Assembly (NCBI GenBank): GCA_934271235.1 | Contig: CAKQQT010000016.1 | Span: 9,564-73,563, forward strand | DNA length: 64,000 nucleotides | Direction of reading: 5' to 3' | Origin: an uncultured Clostridia bacterium | GTDB lineage: Bacteria; Bacillota; Clostridia; Peptostreptococcales; Anaerovoracaceae | Shown: in pieces, positions 24,546 through 33,899 of the stretch | Position numbering within the stretch: position 1 is the stretch's first letter | Layout: every line of letters starts with the position of its first letter | Made by a program: the position numbers and the translations under genes | Notes under the pieces: generated by a model | Database searches by the model: none | Told to the model about the DNA's origin: nothing | The model's input: the letters and a program-made list of their open reading frames with translations, nothing else

Positions 24546-24661
24546 ACCACCTCCTTCATCTTGCAATTCGTATTTTTCAACGTAATTGCATAACAGCGAG
24601 GTGGTTAACCGCTTTCACTTGCCTCTTGGCATTGTAGCCCGAAAATAGGTCTACAGAATTA

Positions 24662-24717
24662 AGAACATTTGTTCTTGATTCCTATTATATTCTACCTTCT
24701 ATCTCTTTCTTTGTCAA
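24662..24717 (-). promoter_or_regulatory. toxin promoter with symmetrical LexA-like box
   Basis: Minus strand TTGACA (24712-24717), 17-base spacer, TAGAAT (24689-24694). Just downstream at 24662-24675 is AGAACATTTGTTCT, matching 8 of 10 fixed positions of CGAAC-N4-GTTCG and symmetrical in its arms. The -35 overlaps the stop codon of the upstream acetyltransferase gene. Confidence 0.65.
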
Positions 24718-25175
24718 TCATTTTTGTGATAATTTTCCAATTTCATGTAGTATAACGGGTATGGTCCGCCCTGTTCGTCACAGTCTGTTCGTTTGTAAGT
24801 CCGGAATCCCATGGCTTCATAAAATTTGATCGCTTCCGGATTTTGTTCATTGACTGTCACTTCGGACACACCATATTCGGTAATCCCTTTTTGTACCAGC
24901 TTACGTCCGAAGCCTTGGCGGCGCAAGGCAGGAGCCAGGAACAGCATTTCCAGTTTACCGCTGTCCACGCCCATGAAACCAATCGGCGCGCCATCTTCCT
25001 GCATGGCAACGAAAAGATGGGCAACACCTGTTAAAGCCTGCGGTACATAGGGTTTGATCTGTAGAATTTCTTCTTCTGAAAGAAAGGTATGGGTTGCACG
25101 CACGGACTGCTCCCAGATGGCAAGCAGCCGGGCACACAAGTTAGGGCTGCGTTCGCTTATTTCGATTATTCTCAT
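24714..25175 (-). CDS. GNAT-family N-acetyltransferase (YjaB-like)
   Basis: A 153-residue GNAT protein resembling E. coli YjaB: LLAIWEQSVRATHTFLSEE at the N-terminus, LAPALRRQGFGRKLVQ (acetyl-CoA loop) and VTVNEQNPEAIKFYEAMGF. The acceptor is unknown. Its ribosome site is weak (GGAAGAAGAACG). Confidence 0.87.
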   Translation of the reverse strand: MRIIEISERSPNLCARLLAIWEQSVRATHTFLSEEEILQIKPYVPQALTGVAHLFVAMQEDGAPIGFMGVDSGKLEMLFLAPALRRQGFGRKLVQKGITEYGVSEVTVNEQNPEAIKFYEAMGFRTYKRTDCDEQGGPYPLYYMKLENYHKND

Positions 25176-25234
25176 CTATCGTTCTTCTTCCAACAAATTT
25201 CGATGCATTGGTATAGAATCAAGTTTGGTCTGAT

Positions 25235-25990
25235 TTATTTCTTTGCTATAAAGAATAATCTCGGCATGATCAGGAATACCTTTTTATCATCCAGTAAAGT
25301 ATACTCGCTATCTATACGTTGCTGCAGATCTTGCAAAAATTCTGTCTGTTCTTTTTCACTGAGTAAAGCAAGATATGGTCTGAGACCACTGCCTTTGTAC
25401 CATTCAAGAACCATATTTTTATCAACAACATGGTAATAATTAGTTTGCCACATGGTGATTGTTTCAAATTTTTTTATAATCGTGTTGTAGTACCCTTCCG
25501 GATTCAGATTGTGGAAGTTCTTTTCACGTTTCAGCTTCGTCCACTTTTCATTTATCAAACGATACAGCATCTTATAAAACTGTGATTCGTTTGTAAGCGG
25601 TATTTGTACAGCAAATACCCCCTGATCATTCAGTAATTGATACACTTCGTCAATAAGTATTTCCTGGTGATCGATCCAGTGAATACAGGCATTGGAAAAT
25701 ACCAAATCAAAGGGTCCTTTTAATTTAGGAAAATCAACCGGGGCATATCCTTTCACAAACGTAAAATCCGGATGATCCTTTCGTGCTTTTTGGAGCATAT
25801 TGTCATCGGAATCAAAACCAATGACTGTAGACGTACTGTATTTTTCAACAAGATTTTCCGTGCTGTTTCCCGGACCACATCCCAAATCCAGAATTCTGTT
25901 AAAGTTCCCCTCCAGTCGTGTCAACAGATCAAGGCAGGGTTGTTTTCTTTCCTCCGCAAATCGTAAATATAAACTTGAATCCCAAGCCAT
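25235..25990 (-). CDS. tam: trans-aconitate 2-methyltransferase-like SAM methyltransferase
   Basis: A 251-residue class I methyltransferase. DLGCGPGNST is the SAM-binding loop; SLYLRFAEERKQPCLDLL, FSNACIHWI and WYKGSGLRPYLALLSE align with E. coli Tam, which methylates trans-aconitate to remove this aconitase inhibitor. The overall match to Tam is good, but clostridial homologues are untested. AAGGAG precedes the ATG. Confidence 0.85.
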   Translation of the reverse strand: MAWDSSLYLRFAEERKQPCLDLLTRLEGNFNRILDLGCGPGNSTENLVEKYSTSTVIGFDSDDNMLQKARKDHPDFTFVKGYAPVDFPKLKGPFDLVFSNACIHWIDHQEILIDEVYQLLNDQGVFAVQIPLTNESQFYKMLYRLINEKWTKLKREKNFHNLNPEGYYNTIIKKFETITMWQTNYYHVVDKNMVLEWYKGSGLRPYLALLSEKEQTEFLQDLQQRIDSEYTLLDDKKVFLIMPRLFFIAKK

Positions 25991-26007
25991 AATAAACTCC
26001 TTTTCTA

Positions 26008-28488
26008 TTATTTACATAAATATTTTCCGGTAATGCTGCTTTTATTCGCAGCCACCTGCGCCGGTGTACCGGCTGCTACAACCATTCCACCTGCTTCCCC
26101 GCCGCCGGGTCCCATATCGATGATGTAGTCTGCATTACGTATAACATCCAGGTCGTGTTCAATAACGATCACAGTGGCGCCACTTTCGATCAAAGTCTGG
26201 AATACGCCCAGCAAAGTCCGGACATCCAGCGGATGCAGACCGATCGTTGGCTCATCAAAGATAAACACCGCATCACTCTGCCCTTTTCCCATCTCACTGG
26301 CCAGTTTCAGACGCTGTGCTTCCCCACCGGAAAGGCTCGGTGTCTCCTCACCGAGTGTCAGATAACCAAGCCCCAGATTTTGCAGGACAGAAAGACGCTG
26401 GCTCACGCTTTTCATACCATGACAGGCTTGCAATGCGGTCTGCACATCCATGGCCATCAGCTGCGGCAGAGAAAATTGCTTCCCATCCGGACCGACAAGT
26501 TTCACCAACTCCGCCTCTTTACTATAACGGGAGCCGTTACATTCCGGGCATGGCACATCCACATCCGGCAAGAACTGGATATCCAGACTGATCTGACCGG
26601 TTCCATCGCATACCGGACAACGCAGACGCCCGGTGTTATAAGAAAAATCGCCCGCTTTATATCCGTACTGCTTTTCATCTTCGCTCTTCGCAAAACGTTT
26701 CCGCAGCTCGTCATGCACATTCGCATAGGTTGCTACCGTCGAACGTACATTGATACCGATCGGACTGGCATCGATCAGCTTCACGCGGGAAATTCCATCC
26801 GCTTCCATGGTCTTGACATGTCCGGGCAGCGGCAGTTCTTCCGCATAAGCCTGCAATGCCGGGATCAGACTTTCCAGCACCATCGTCGTCTTGCCGGAGC
26901 CGGACACGCCGGTAACAACGGTAAACCTGCCCTTAGGGATTTGAACATCCAGCGGCTTGACTGTGTGGATGTTACCCGTGGTCATGTGAATGTGGCCAAG
27001 GGAAAACAGTTCCGGCTCAGGTGTCTGCGGACGCAGCTTCACGTTTGCTTCTCCTGACAAAAACGGCCCGATCATCGAGTCCGGATTCTGTAGGAGCTGC
27101 GGGATCGTCCCCTCTGTGATCACATGCCCGCCGCCCGCACCGGCTTCGGGGCCCATTTCAATGATCCAGTCGGATTCAGCCAGGATCTGTGTATCGTGGT
27201 CAACCAGTACCACGGAGTTTCCGTCTGCGATCAGATCATGCATCACAGCGTTCAGACCATCGATATTGGATGGATGCAGGCCGATGGATGGCTCGTCCAG
27301 TACATACAGTACGCCGGTGGTACGGTTCCTGACTGCTCGTGCCAGCTGCATCCGCTGCCTTTCTCCTGTGGAAAGCGTTGCCGCTGCGCGGTCAAGGGTC
27401 AGATAGCCCAGTCCTAAATCCATCAGCCGTTTCGCGGTGTCTTGAAAGGATTCACAGATGCGTTCTGCCATCGGCCGCATTTCCGGTGGTAAAGATCCCG
27501 GCACCCAGGCAACCCAGGTAACCAGTTCTGCAAGCGTCATCCGGCAGACTTCATCCAGGTGCAGCCCCCGCAGCATCGGTGCTCTGGCGGCTTCCGAAAG
27601 TCTGGAGCCGCCACAGTCCGGGCAGGTTTCTTCTTTGAAGAACTTTTCTACCCGCTTCATTCCCTTTTCGTCTTTTACCTTGGAAAGCGCATTTTCCACC
27701 GTATAAACGGCATTGAAATAGGTAAAATCCATTTCTCCGGCCGCACCGCTAGTCTGATTCTGATAAATCATGTGTTTCTTGACGGCAGGCCCATGGAAAA
27801 CAATATCTCGCTCCTTTTCTGTCAGCTGGCAGAACGGCACATCGGTCCGCACACCCATTTCTCTTGCGATATCTTTCATCAGGGACCACATCAGGGTCTG
27901 CCATGGCCGCACCGCACCCTCATCAATGGAGAGTGATTCGTCCGGTACCAGACTTGCAAGGTCAACGGTACGGATCATGCCGGTGCCGCTGCAGGTCGGG
28001 CAAGCTCCCTGGCTGTTAAAGGCAAGCATTTCCGCACTGGGCGGCTGTACTTTTTCGCCGCACACCGGGCAGAAGATATCCTGCTCTGCAGCCACTTTCA
28101 GCGTCGGCGGTACATAATGGCCGTTCGGGCAGCGATGGCTTGCCAGTCTGGAAAACATCAGCCTCAGGCTGTTCAAAAGTTCGGTTCCGGTTCCGAACGT
28201 GCTGCGGATGCCCGGCACTGCCGGTCTCTGATGCAAGGCCAGTGCGGCAGGTACATACAGGACCTCATCCACCTGCGCTCTTGCTGCGCCGGTCATTCTG
28301 CGCCTTGTGTAGGTTGACAAAGACTCCAGATAGCGACGGGAACCCTCCGCATACAGCACACCCAGCGCCAGGGAAGATTTTCCCGAGCCGGATACGCCTG
28401 CGATCCCCACGATCTGGTTCAATGGCACGTTGACGTCTATATTTTTTAAGTTGTGCACGCGGGCACCCCTTACCTGAATCTGCTTCAT
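26008..28488 (-). CDS. UvrA2-type (class C) ABC excinuclease-like ATPase
   Basis: An 826-residue UvrA-family protein with two ABC modules: Walker A GVSGSGKSSL and GVSGSGKTTM, zinc clusters CPVC/CPTC and CPVC/CPEC, and signatures LSTGERQRMQLA and LSGGEAQRLKLA. It is about 110 residues shorter than UvrA and lacks the UvrB-binding insert, which defines UvrA2/DrrC-like proteins linked to resistance to DNA-binding drugs. Thus it is unlikely to be the main repair UvrA. GAGGAGG lies before the ATG beside a perfect palindrome. Confidence 0.92.
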   Translation of the reverse strand: MKQIQVRGARVHNLKNIDVNVPLNQIVGIAGVSGSGKSSLALGVLYAEGSRRYLESLSTYTRRRMTGAARAQVDEVLYVPAALALHQRPAVPGIRSTFGTGTELLNSLRLMFSRLASHRCPNGHYVPPTLKVAAEQDIFCPVCGEKVQPPSAEMLAFNSQGACPTCSGTGMIRTVDLASLVPDESLSIDEGAVRPWQTLMWSLMKDIAREMGVRTDVPFCQLTEKERDIVFHGPAVKKHMIYQNQTSGAAGEMDFTYFNAVYTVENALSKVKDEKGMKRVEKFFKEETCPDCGGSRLSEAARAPMLRGLHLDEVCRMTLAELVTWVAWVPGSLPPEMRPMAERICESFQDTAKRLMDLGLGYLTLDRAAATLSTGERQRMQLARAVRNRTTGVLYVLDEPSIGLHPSNIDGLNAVMHDLIADGNSVVLVDHDTQILAESDWIIEMGPEAGAGGGHVITEGTIPQLLQNPDSMIGPFLSGEANVKLRPQTPEPELFSLGHIHMTTGNIHTVKPLDVQIPKGRFTVVTGVSGSGKTTMVLESLIPALQAYAEELPLPGHVKTMEADGISRVKLIDASPIGINVRSTVATYANVHDELRKRFAKSEDEKQYGYKAGDFSYNTGRLRCPVCDGTGQISLDIQFLPDVDVPCPECNGSRYSKEAELVKLVGPDGKQFSLPQLMAMDVQTALQACHGMKSVSQRLSVLQNLGLGYLTLGEETPSLSGGEAQRLKLASEMGKGQSDAVFIFDEPTIGLHPLDVRTLLGVFQTLIESGATVIVIEHDLDVIRNADYIIDMGPGGGEAGGMVVAAGTPAQVAANKSSITGKYLCK

Positions 28489-28501
28489 TGCTCTATCCTC
28501 C

Positions 28502-28517
28502 TCGGCTGATCAGCCGA
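28502..28517. promoter_or_regulatory. perfect 16-bp palindrome abutting the uvrA2 ribosome site
   Basis: TCGGCTGATCAGCCGA, immediately followed on the minus strand by GGAGG. It could be an operator in the 5' leader. Confidence 0.5.
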
Positions 28518-28556
28518 AATTTACAGCGTTACATTCATTCGGATCTGTATATTGAT

Positions 28557-28740
28557 CTTGCATCAGCTCTGTCGTCACCGCTGGTTCGGCAGTCGCTGTG
28601 CAAGGACATTATACCATAAGTTCTAAGCTCTGGCTGCGCCTACGGCTTGCCAATCACTAAGAACTCTGGGCATCTGTCTTGCATCAGCTCTGCCATCGCC
28701 TCTGGCTCGGCAGTCGCTGTGCAAGGACATTATACCATAA
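28557..28740. repeat. REP-like hairpin repeats (two 63-bp copies around a third hairpin)
   Basis: Copies at 28557-28619 and 28678-28740 are about 90 percent identical, start CTTGCATCAGCTCTG and end with GTGCAAGGACATTATACCAT. Each folds as CTTGCA ... TGCAAG with inner GCC/GGC pairing. Between them is another hairpin AGTTCT ... AGAACT (28619-28665). No gene covers the region. Confidence 0.7.
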
Positions 28741-28746
28741 AAACGT

Positions 28747-28778
28747 AAAAAAATAGCCCTATCTTTGTGATAAGGCTA
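28747..28778 (-). terminator. intrinsic terminator of the XRE gene
   Basis: Minus strand TAGCCTTATC / GATAGGGCTA stem with a 5-base loop followed by seven T residues, about 25 bases after the stop codon. Confidence 0.85.
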
Positions 28779-28803
28779 AGCTGCGGCGGTTCGGGATCAA
28801 AAG

Positions 28804-29319
28804 TTACCGTTTTCGATAGGTGGCCGTGATCCCGATGACTGCGCCGATAAAAACGACCGGAGCTGATCTTACGAACAAAAATTCAAAGCCGTGCAGCAAG
28901 GTAGCTGCGATCGCGAGCTCCAGATCGTGAAGATCCCAAGTCAGATATTCGCCGTTCATGGCTTCCAAAGCAAGGAATACGACCGTGATCAAGACACATA
29001 GGAAAATAAGCAGGCAGCGGATCGTCCGCATCCGCATCGCGCTTCCTTTGGCAAGCTGCAGATTGATCACCTCCAGTTTCTCGGAAATACTTTTCAGATC
29101 TTCATCCTTCGGACATTCTTCCGGCACCGTCTCTCCCAGCAGCGTGCTTACCGACGCATCCAGTTCTTCCGCCAGTTCAATCAGCATGCTCGCGTCGGGA
29201 ACGGATAATCCCTTCTCCCATTTTGATACGGTCTGTCTTACTACATGCAGCTTTATCGCCAGCTCTTCCTGCGAAAGTCCTTTCGCTTTACGCAGATTTC
29301 GGATATTTTCGTTTAACAT
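28804..29319 (-). CDS. XRE-family regulator with C-terminal membrane segments
   Basis: A 171-residue protein: helix-turn-helix at residues 3-57 (NIRNLRKAKGLSQEELAIKL ... QTVSKWEKGLSVPD), a coiled stretch, then two or three membrane segments. ATG at 29319 is preceded by AGGAGG; the upstream in-frame extension has no ribosome site. This form of short membrane-linked XRE protein is common next to transporter genes in Clostridia; its target is unknown. Confidence 0.85.
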   Translation of the reverse strand: MLNENIRNLRKAKGLSQEELAIKLHVVRQTVSKWEKGLSVPDASMLIELAEELDASVSTLLGETVPEECPKDEDLKSISEKLEVINLQLAKGSAMRMRTIRCLLIFLCVLITVVFLALEAMNGEYLTWDLHDLELAIAATLLHGFEFLFVRSAPVVFIGAVIGITATYRKR

Positions 29320-29488
29320 ATTCTGTGCCTCCTTTGTTTTGATACCACGATAAAATACCAAAACAGCCGTTGCCGCAAGCAACGCGAAGGAACATCGGTC
29401 ATGTCGACATTAATTTTCGTCGTATGCGGGATTCATGCGCGCATTATAAACTCTGCAACTATTATAGAGTCAAGAAGTTTTTTGAGGA

Positions 29489-30702
29489 TCATCCTGCTTT
29501 TTCTTTCCGCTTCAGCCAAAGCATATAACCCAAACAAAGCGCCAGCTGTACGAGCGAGGACGCCGGCGTTGCCAGCCCGATCTGAAACAGAGTGGCGTTC
29601 GGCCGCAGACTCATCAGATACGATATCGGGACACGCACGCCAAGCGCACCGATGATCCCCTGGGCCATGACAAAGGTCGTCCTTCCGATCCCGTTATAAA
29701 AACCGGTATAGCAGAAGAAGATCGCGGTGAACAAGCAATCGATCGCATAGGCTTTCAGATAGTCCGCAGCCGCGGCAATGACTTCCGGATCCGGTGAGAA
29801 AACAGCTGCCAGTATGTCTCCATGAAAGAACGTTAGGCAAAACATGCCTACGCCGATCACAAAAGAAACGATCGCGCCGTAATGCAGAGCCCTTTTCGCT
29901 CTGTCCATGAGTCCTGCCCCATAGTTTTGCGCGACAAACGCCGAAATGGACTGCATAAAGGCGGATGAGATCAGCATAATGAACGCGCATACTTTTTCTG
30001 CCACGCCGACTCCGGCAGAAGCAACGACTCCCATCGCGTTGACAATGGCCAGGATGATCAAAAATGAAATGCTGACCAGCATGTCCTGCAGCGCGATCGG
30101 CGCGCCTAATTTAGCCATGTGGGCCATCGACGGTACATGGACCCGCAGATCGGACCGTTTCATATCGAACGGCAGTTTTTTTCTGCGAATGAACAGCAGC
30201 GACACGATCACGCTGATGACCTGTGCGAGCACCGTCGCAATGGCGGCACCTTTCGTGCCCATATTGAATCCGGCACATAAGATCAGATCTCCGGCGATGT
30301 TGCAGACGCAGGCGATCGCAACCGTCAGCAGTGGCGTCCGAGAATCACCGATGCCGCGAAAAGCGCACCCGATCAGGTTATACGCGACGATGACTACCAT
30401 ACCGCCGCCGCAGATCCGCACATAAGCGACGGTCTGCGCGAAAGCCTCCCGCGGCCGATCTGCTGCCCCAAAAGGATCGTCGTTCCCATCGCGAAGCTGC
30501 TGACCAGATAGGTCAATGTCATCATGATCTGCGACCCGGTAGAAACCGCCGAAACATCTGCCGAAGCAGCGAATTTTCCAACGATCAAAAGGTCCACCGC
30601 CCCATACATGGCCTGCAGGAACAGCGCCAGCAGCACCGGAAGCGCAAACAGAAGCAAGGACCGCAGGATATTCCCTTGTGTAAAATTTTTTTCGCTTTCC
30701 AT
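29489..30702 (-). pseudogene. MATE efflux transporter, broken by an internal deletion and frameshift
   Basis: The N-terminal part (start 30702: FTQGNILRSLLLFALPVLLA ... TTILLGQQIGR) is in one frame and the rest, from EAFAQTVAYVRICGGG to the end at 29489, is in another. Between them about 45-50 residues expected in this family (around membrane segment 3) are missing. The junction is at GGCCGCGGGAG (about 30446-30458). The C-terminal frame stays long and open, so the damage is recent. Function would be Na+- or H+-driven drug export. Confidence 0.8.
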
Positions 30703-30719
30703 ATCTTTTTATCCCTTTT

Positions 30720-31643
30720 TCAGGCTTGGTCCTTTCCATTTATATTTGCTGCATATACCCCTATGATGATCACCGCCGCACCGGCAAACTGCAATGCAGA
30801 GAAGTTCTCATGCAAGAACAAAGCCCCAGCCAAAATTGATACGACCGTGGAGGCCCCGATGAAAGAGGCCGCACGGTTTACTCCAATCTTTGCGATTGCC
30901 GCATTAGAGAGAAAAAAGGCTAACACTGAACTTCCGATCCCTTGATAAAGGACGGCCATCCGAAAGGATGAATTCTGAACCGGAAGGATCAGAAGTTCTC
31001 GCACATTTCCGACCATAACAGCTTCGATCAAGGAAAGTATCACAAATACAACCGCACCAATGAGCAGCATCGCATAAGTAATTTCTGCACCGCTGTGATC
31101 TGATGCTTTTTCGACAAACACGCTATATAGCGCATAGGAAATTACAGCCAATAATAAAAATAAATACCCGACTACTGACAGACTGGCCGCAGAACCGACT
31201 GCAAAAACCGTAATCAAAACGCCAACAAGTGTAATGCTGATTCCAATGAGCTGCATTTTAGCCGGCTTTTCTTTCAAAATAAGCGTCGAAGCAAGCAATG
31301 ACGCAATCGGAATACATGCAAGGAATACCCCGCTTTCGGACGCAGTTGTCCGACTGATACCGATGGTTTCACCGATATAATATAGCGCAGGACTAAAAAC
31401 TCCAACAAAAAGCAATGGCTTAAATGACTTTTCCTTTATATTTATATTTATCTTCACAACTTTGAACATAATGCATAGACTCATGACAATAAACGCAATC
31501 AGAAAACGCCAGCCTAATAGCGCAAAAGCACTGACAGTCTCTGTTGCCTGCTTTGTAAAGATATAGCTGAATCCATAAATGCTTTCACAAGCTAATGCGC
31601 AGAGACATCCGATCAAAGTTTGATTTGATTTTTTCTTTATCAT
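30720..31643 (-). CDS. EamA-family (DMT) transporter
   Basis: A 307-residue protein with ten membrane segments in two EamA repeats (YGFSYIFTKQATETVSAF near the start; ALYSVFVEKASDHSG starts the second). Substrate unknown; the family exports amino acids and metabolites. ATG at 31643 follows AAGGAG; the in-frame extension upstream is probably untranslated. It is followed by the broken MATE gene. Confidence 0.88.
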   Translation of the reverse strand: MIKKKSNQTLIGCLCALACESIYGFSYIFTKQATETVSAFALLGWRFLIAFIVMSLCIMFKVVKININIKEKSFKPLLFVGVFSPALYYIGETIGISRTTASESGVFLACIPIASLLASTLILKEKPAKMQLIGISITLVGVLITVFAVGSAASLSVVGYLFLLLAVISYALYSVFVEKASDHSGAEITYAMLLIGAVVFVILSLIEAVMVGNVRELLILPVQNSSFRMAVLYQGIGSSVLAFFLSNAAIAKIGVNRAASFIGASTVVSILAGALFLHENFSALQFAGAAVIIIGVYAANINGKDQA

Positions 31644-31706
31644 ATAAGTCTGCTCCTTCCTTTTCCCGACATTTCGGACATTCCGCATATATGCTTCCCT
31701 GCATCA

Positions 31707-32570
31707 TCAGACCAACGGAAAACAGATATCGATCTCCATAAATCCGTCCTCGCCCACATAGCGATAAATGTCGAGGATCGGGCGTTCGTCAAGATGATTG
31801 CCGGTTTTGGAGAGCCATCTGCAAAAGATCTCCTGGTAGACCATGAACAGGAATTGCGGAAATCCTTTGAAGTGGTATACCGCATATTTGCCGCCTGCAA
31901 ATGCATGCGTCAGGATGTTCGGATCTTCTTTTAACGCCGGAGAATCCGGCGGGATCGTCTGACATAATTCGTACATACAGTGGTCTGCATCCGTAATGGA
32001 CGGATCATCGATCGTGCATTCGATATACAAAGTATCGGAAGATGCTAAGTGTTGATATTTTTCAATAAAAGCACACCATTCCGCGGGCATGTTGTGATAG
32101 TTTCCTTTTTTTCGCTCATAGATCACCGTGAAGCTGTCTAAATGCTCGATCGTGATCTGTTTCTCGCAGTTCTCCATTTTGTCCATGGTGATGCCATGCG
32201 AAAAGGAGCTTTCTTCGATCATACGTTCACTGTGCTTACGAAAGTCCGCGGGCGAAAGATTCAGATGTTTCTTAAACGCCGTCGCAAAATTGGAGGAAGA
32301 ATAGCCGTATTCCACCCCGATCTCCGTGATCGTCTTCTCTTTTTCAACCTTAAGCAGCCACGCGCTTCTTTCAAGCCGGACACGCTTGATGAACTGATAC
32401 AGCGCCTCGTCCGTATTCGCCTTGAACATCCGTGTCAGATGATATTTGGAATAGGAACAATGGCGCGCCACATCCTCCACCGTGATGTCTTCGTCTATAT
32501 GATCGAAAATATAATCGATCGCTTCATTTACCGCCGCGCTATGGATCGTGTTTTTTTCTTTTGTGTTCAT
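31707..32570 (-). CDS. AraC-family regulator with GyrI-like effector domain
   Basis: A 287-residue protein: two helix-turn-helix motifs in the first 105 residues (ITVEDVARHCSYSKYHLTRM and ITEIGVEYGYSSSNFATAFK), then a GyrI-like binding domain to the C-terminus. This is the layout of Rob/SoxS-type multidrug sensors. Its ATG directly follows the stop codon of the MATE gene (zero gap), so the two are coupled and it probably senses a MATE substrate. Confidence 0.9.
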   Translation of the reverse strand: MNTKEKNTIHSAAVNEAIDYIFDHIDEDITVEDVARHCSYSKYHLTRMFKANTDEALYQFIKRVRLERSAWLLKVEKEKTITEIGVEYGYSSSNFATAFKKHLNLSPADFRKHSERMIEESSFSHGITMDKMENCEKQITIEHLDSFTVIYERKKGNYHNMPAEWCAFIEKYQHLASSDTLYIECTIDDPSITDADHCMYELCQTIPPDSPALKEDPNILTHAFAGGKYAVYHFKGFPQFLFMVYQEIFCRWLSKTGNHLDERPILDIYRYVGEDGFMEIDICFPLV

Positions 32571-33899
32571 TTACTCTACCGTTTGTATCTTTCTCTTTTG
32601 TTTGGTAAGCAGCCATGCCGAAACGATCGCCGTCAGGGTTTCGCTACACGGCGCTGCCAGCCAAACGCCGGTCATTCCGAGGATTGCCGGAAGGATCAGC
32701 GTAAACGTCAAAAGAAGAATGATCCCTCTCAGCGAAGAGATCAGCGCGGAGGATCTCGCATCTCCGCAGCTTGTAAAATACATGGAATTGATGACATCAT
32801 ACCCCATGACTAGGAACGTGACCGCATAGACCCGGAATCCCGATGAAACCATATTCGCTACAGCATTGCTGCATCCGAAGATCCCAGCATAGTACCGGCC
32901 GAAAACAAAAAAGATCCCAGCGATCCCTCCGCCGATGACAAGCAGTATTTTGTTTGTGGTCACGCGGATCCGCATAGCGGTCTGCGTTTCACGGGCTCCC
33001 CAGCACATGCCGACAAGCGGCGAGATCCCTTGCCCGAAACCGATGCAGATCATACTGTATCCGTATACGACGAATCCCAAGATCGTAAAGGCCGCGACGC
33101 CCTCAGCGCCGACATATTTCATCAGGACATAGTTAAAGGTGAACATGGAAACGGCGCTTGCCATTTCCCCGATGAACTCCGACGATCCGTTAAGCAGCAT
33201 CTCTCGATTCATATTCGGATCGAAAGTAAAACGGGAAAAACGGATACCTGCTTTTCTTCCGGCAAAATATCCAAGCTGCACGGTCACCGCCGCGATCTGT
33301 ACAAGCAAGGTCGCAGCCGCGCTTCCCTTTACGCCCATCTGCAGGACGGCAACAAAATACCAATCAAGTACGGCGTTGAGGATGCAGCTTGCGATGCTCA
33401 CGAACATGCAGAACTGCGGTTTGCCGTCCGTTCTGATAAACATGCCGAGAACGCTTCCCCATACCATCAGCGGATAGGCAAAAAGCATGATCCGATAGTA
33501 TTCCGTAAAATAGCCTTCCAGATCTCCGTCAGCTTTTAAAACTTTTAGGATCGGCGTAAAAAGAGCAAATACGATAACAGACGTTAGAACACAGGCAAAG
33601 ACCGCTGCTGCCATCGTCTGTGAAAGCGCCTCACAAGCCCTTTTTCTGTCCTTTGCGCCAAGCAGCCTTGCGCAGATCACACTGCCGCCTACACCTACGC
33701 AAAGCCCGACTCCCAGATAAAAGTACAAAACCGGAAGCCCAAGGTTGATCGCTGCCAGCGCATGTTCCCCCACATAGTTTCCGGTAAAATATCCATCTGT
33801 GATCGTGATCACCGTCTGCAGCAGCATCGCGATCACGCTCGGAACGGAAAAACTAAGGATAAAACGTAATTTGTTTTCTTTCAGATTCTCTAAATTCAT
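32571..33899 (-). CDS. MATE-family multidrug efflux transporter (intact)
   Basis: A 442-residue protein with 12 membrane segments; N-terminal FILSFSVPSVIAMLLQTVITITDGYFTGNYVG split over motifs and the mirrored second half (GEMASAVSMFTFNYVLM) are typical MATE/MepA features. Full length, in contrast to the broken copy at 29489-30702. It follows a 215-base leader with its own promoter and an early terminator hairpin, so it is probably attenuated. AAAAGGAGATG precedes the ATG. Confidence 0.92.
   Translation of the reverse strand: MNLENLKENKLRFILSFSVPSVIAMLLQTVITITDGYFTGNYVGEHALAAINLGLPVLYFYLGVGLCVGVGGSVICARLLGAKDRKRACEALSQTMAAAVFACVLTSVIVFALFTPILKVLKADGDLEGYFTEYYRIMLFAYPLMVWGSVLGMFIRTDGKPQFCMFVSIASCILNAVLDWYFVAVLQMGVKGSAAATLLVQIAAVTVQLGYFAGRKAGIRFSRFTFDPNMNREMLLNGSSEFIGEMASAVSMFTFNYVLMKYVGAEGVAAFTILGFVVYGYSMICIGFGQGISPLVGMCWGARETQTAMRIRVTTNKILLVIGGGIAGIFFVFGRYYAGIFGCSNAVANMVSSGFRVYAVTFLVMGYDVINSMYFTSCGDARSSALISSLRGIILLLTFTLILPAILGMTGVWLAAPCSETLTAIVSAWLLTKQKRKIQTVE

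Noticed and set aside
26008-28488. Main nucleotide-excision uvrA
   Set aside because: Too short and without the UvrB-binding insert; no uvrB or uvrC adjacent; fits UvrA2.
28557-28740. Possible CRISPR array
   Set aside because: Only two imperfect 63-bp copies that fold on themselves; no array periodicity and no cas genes.
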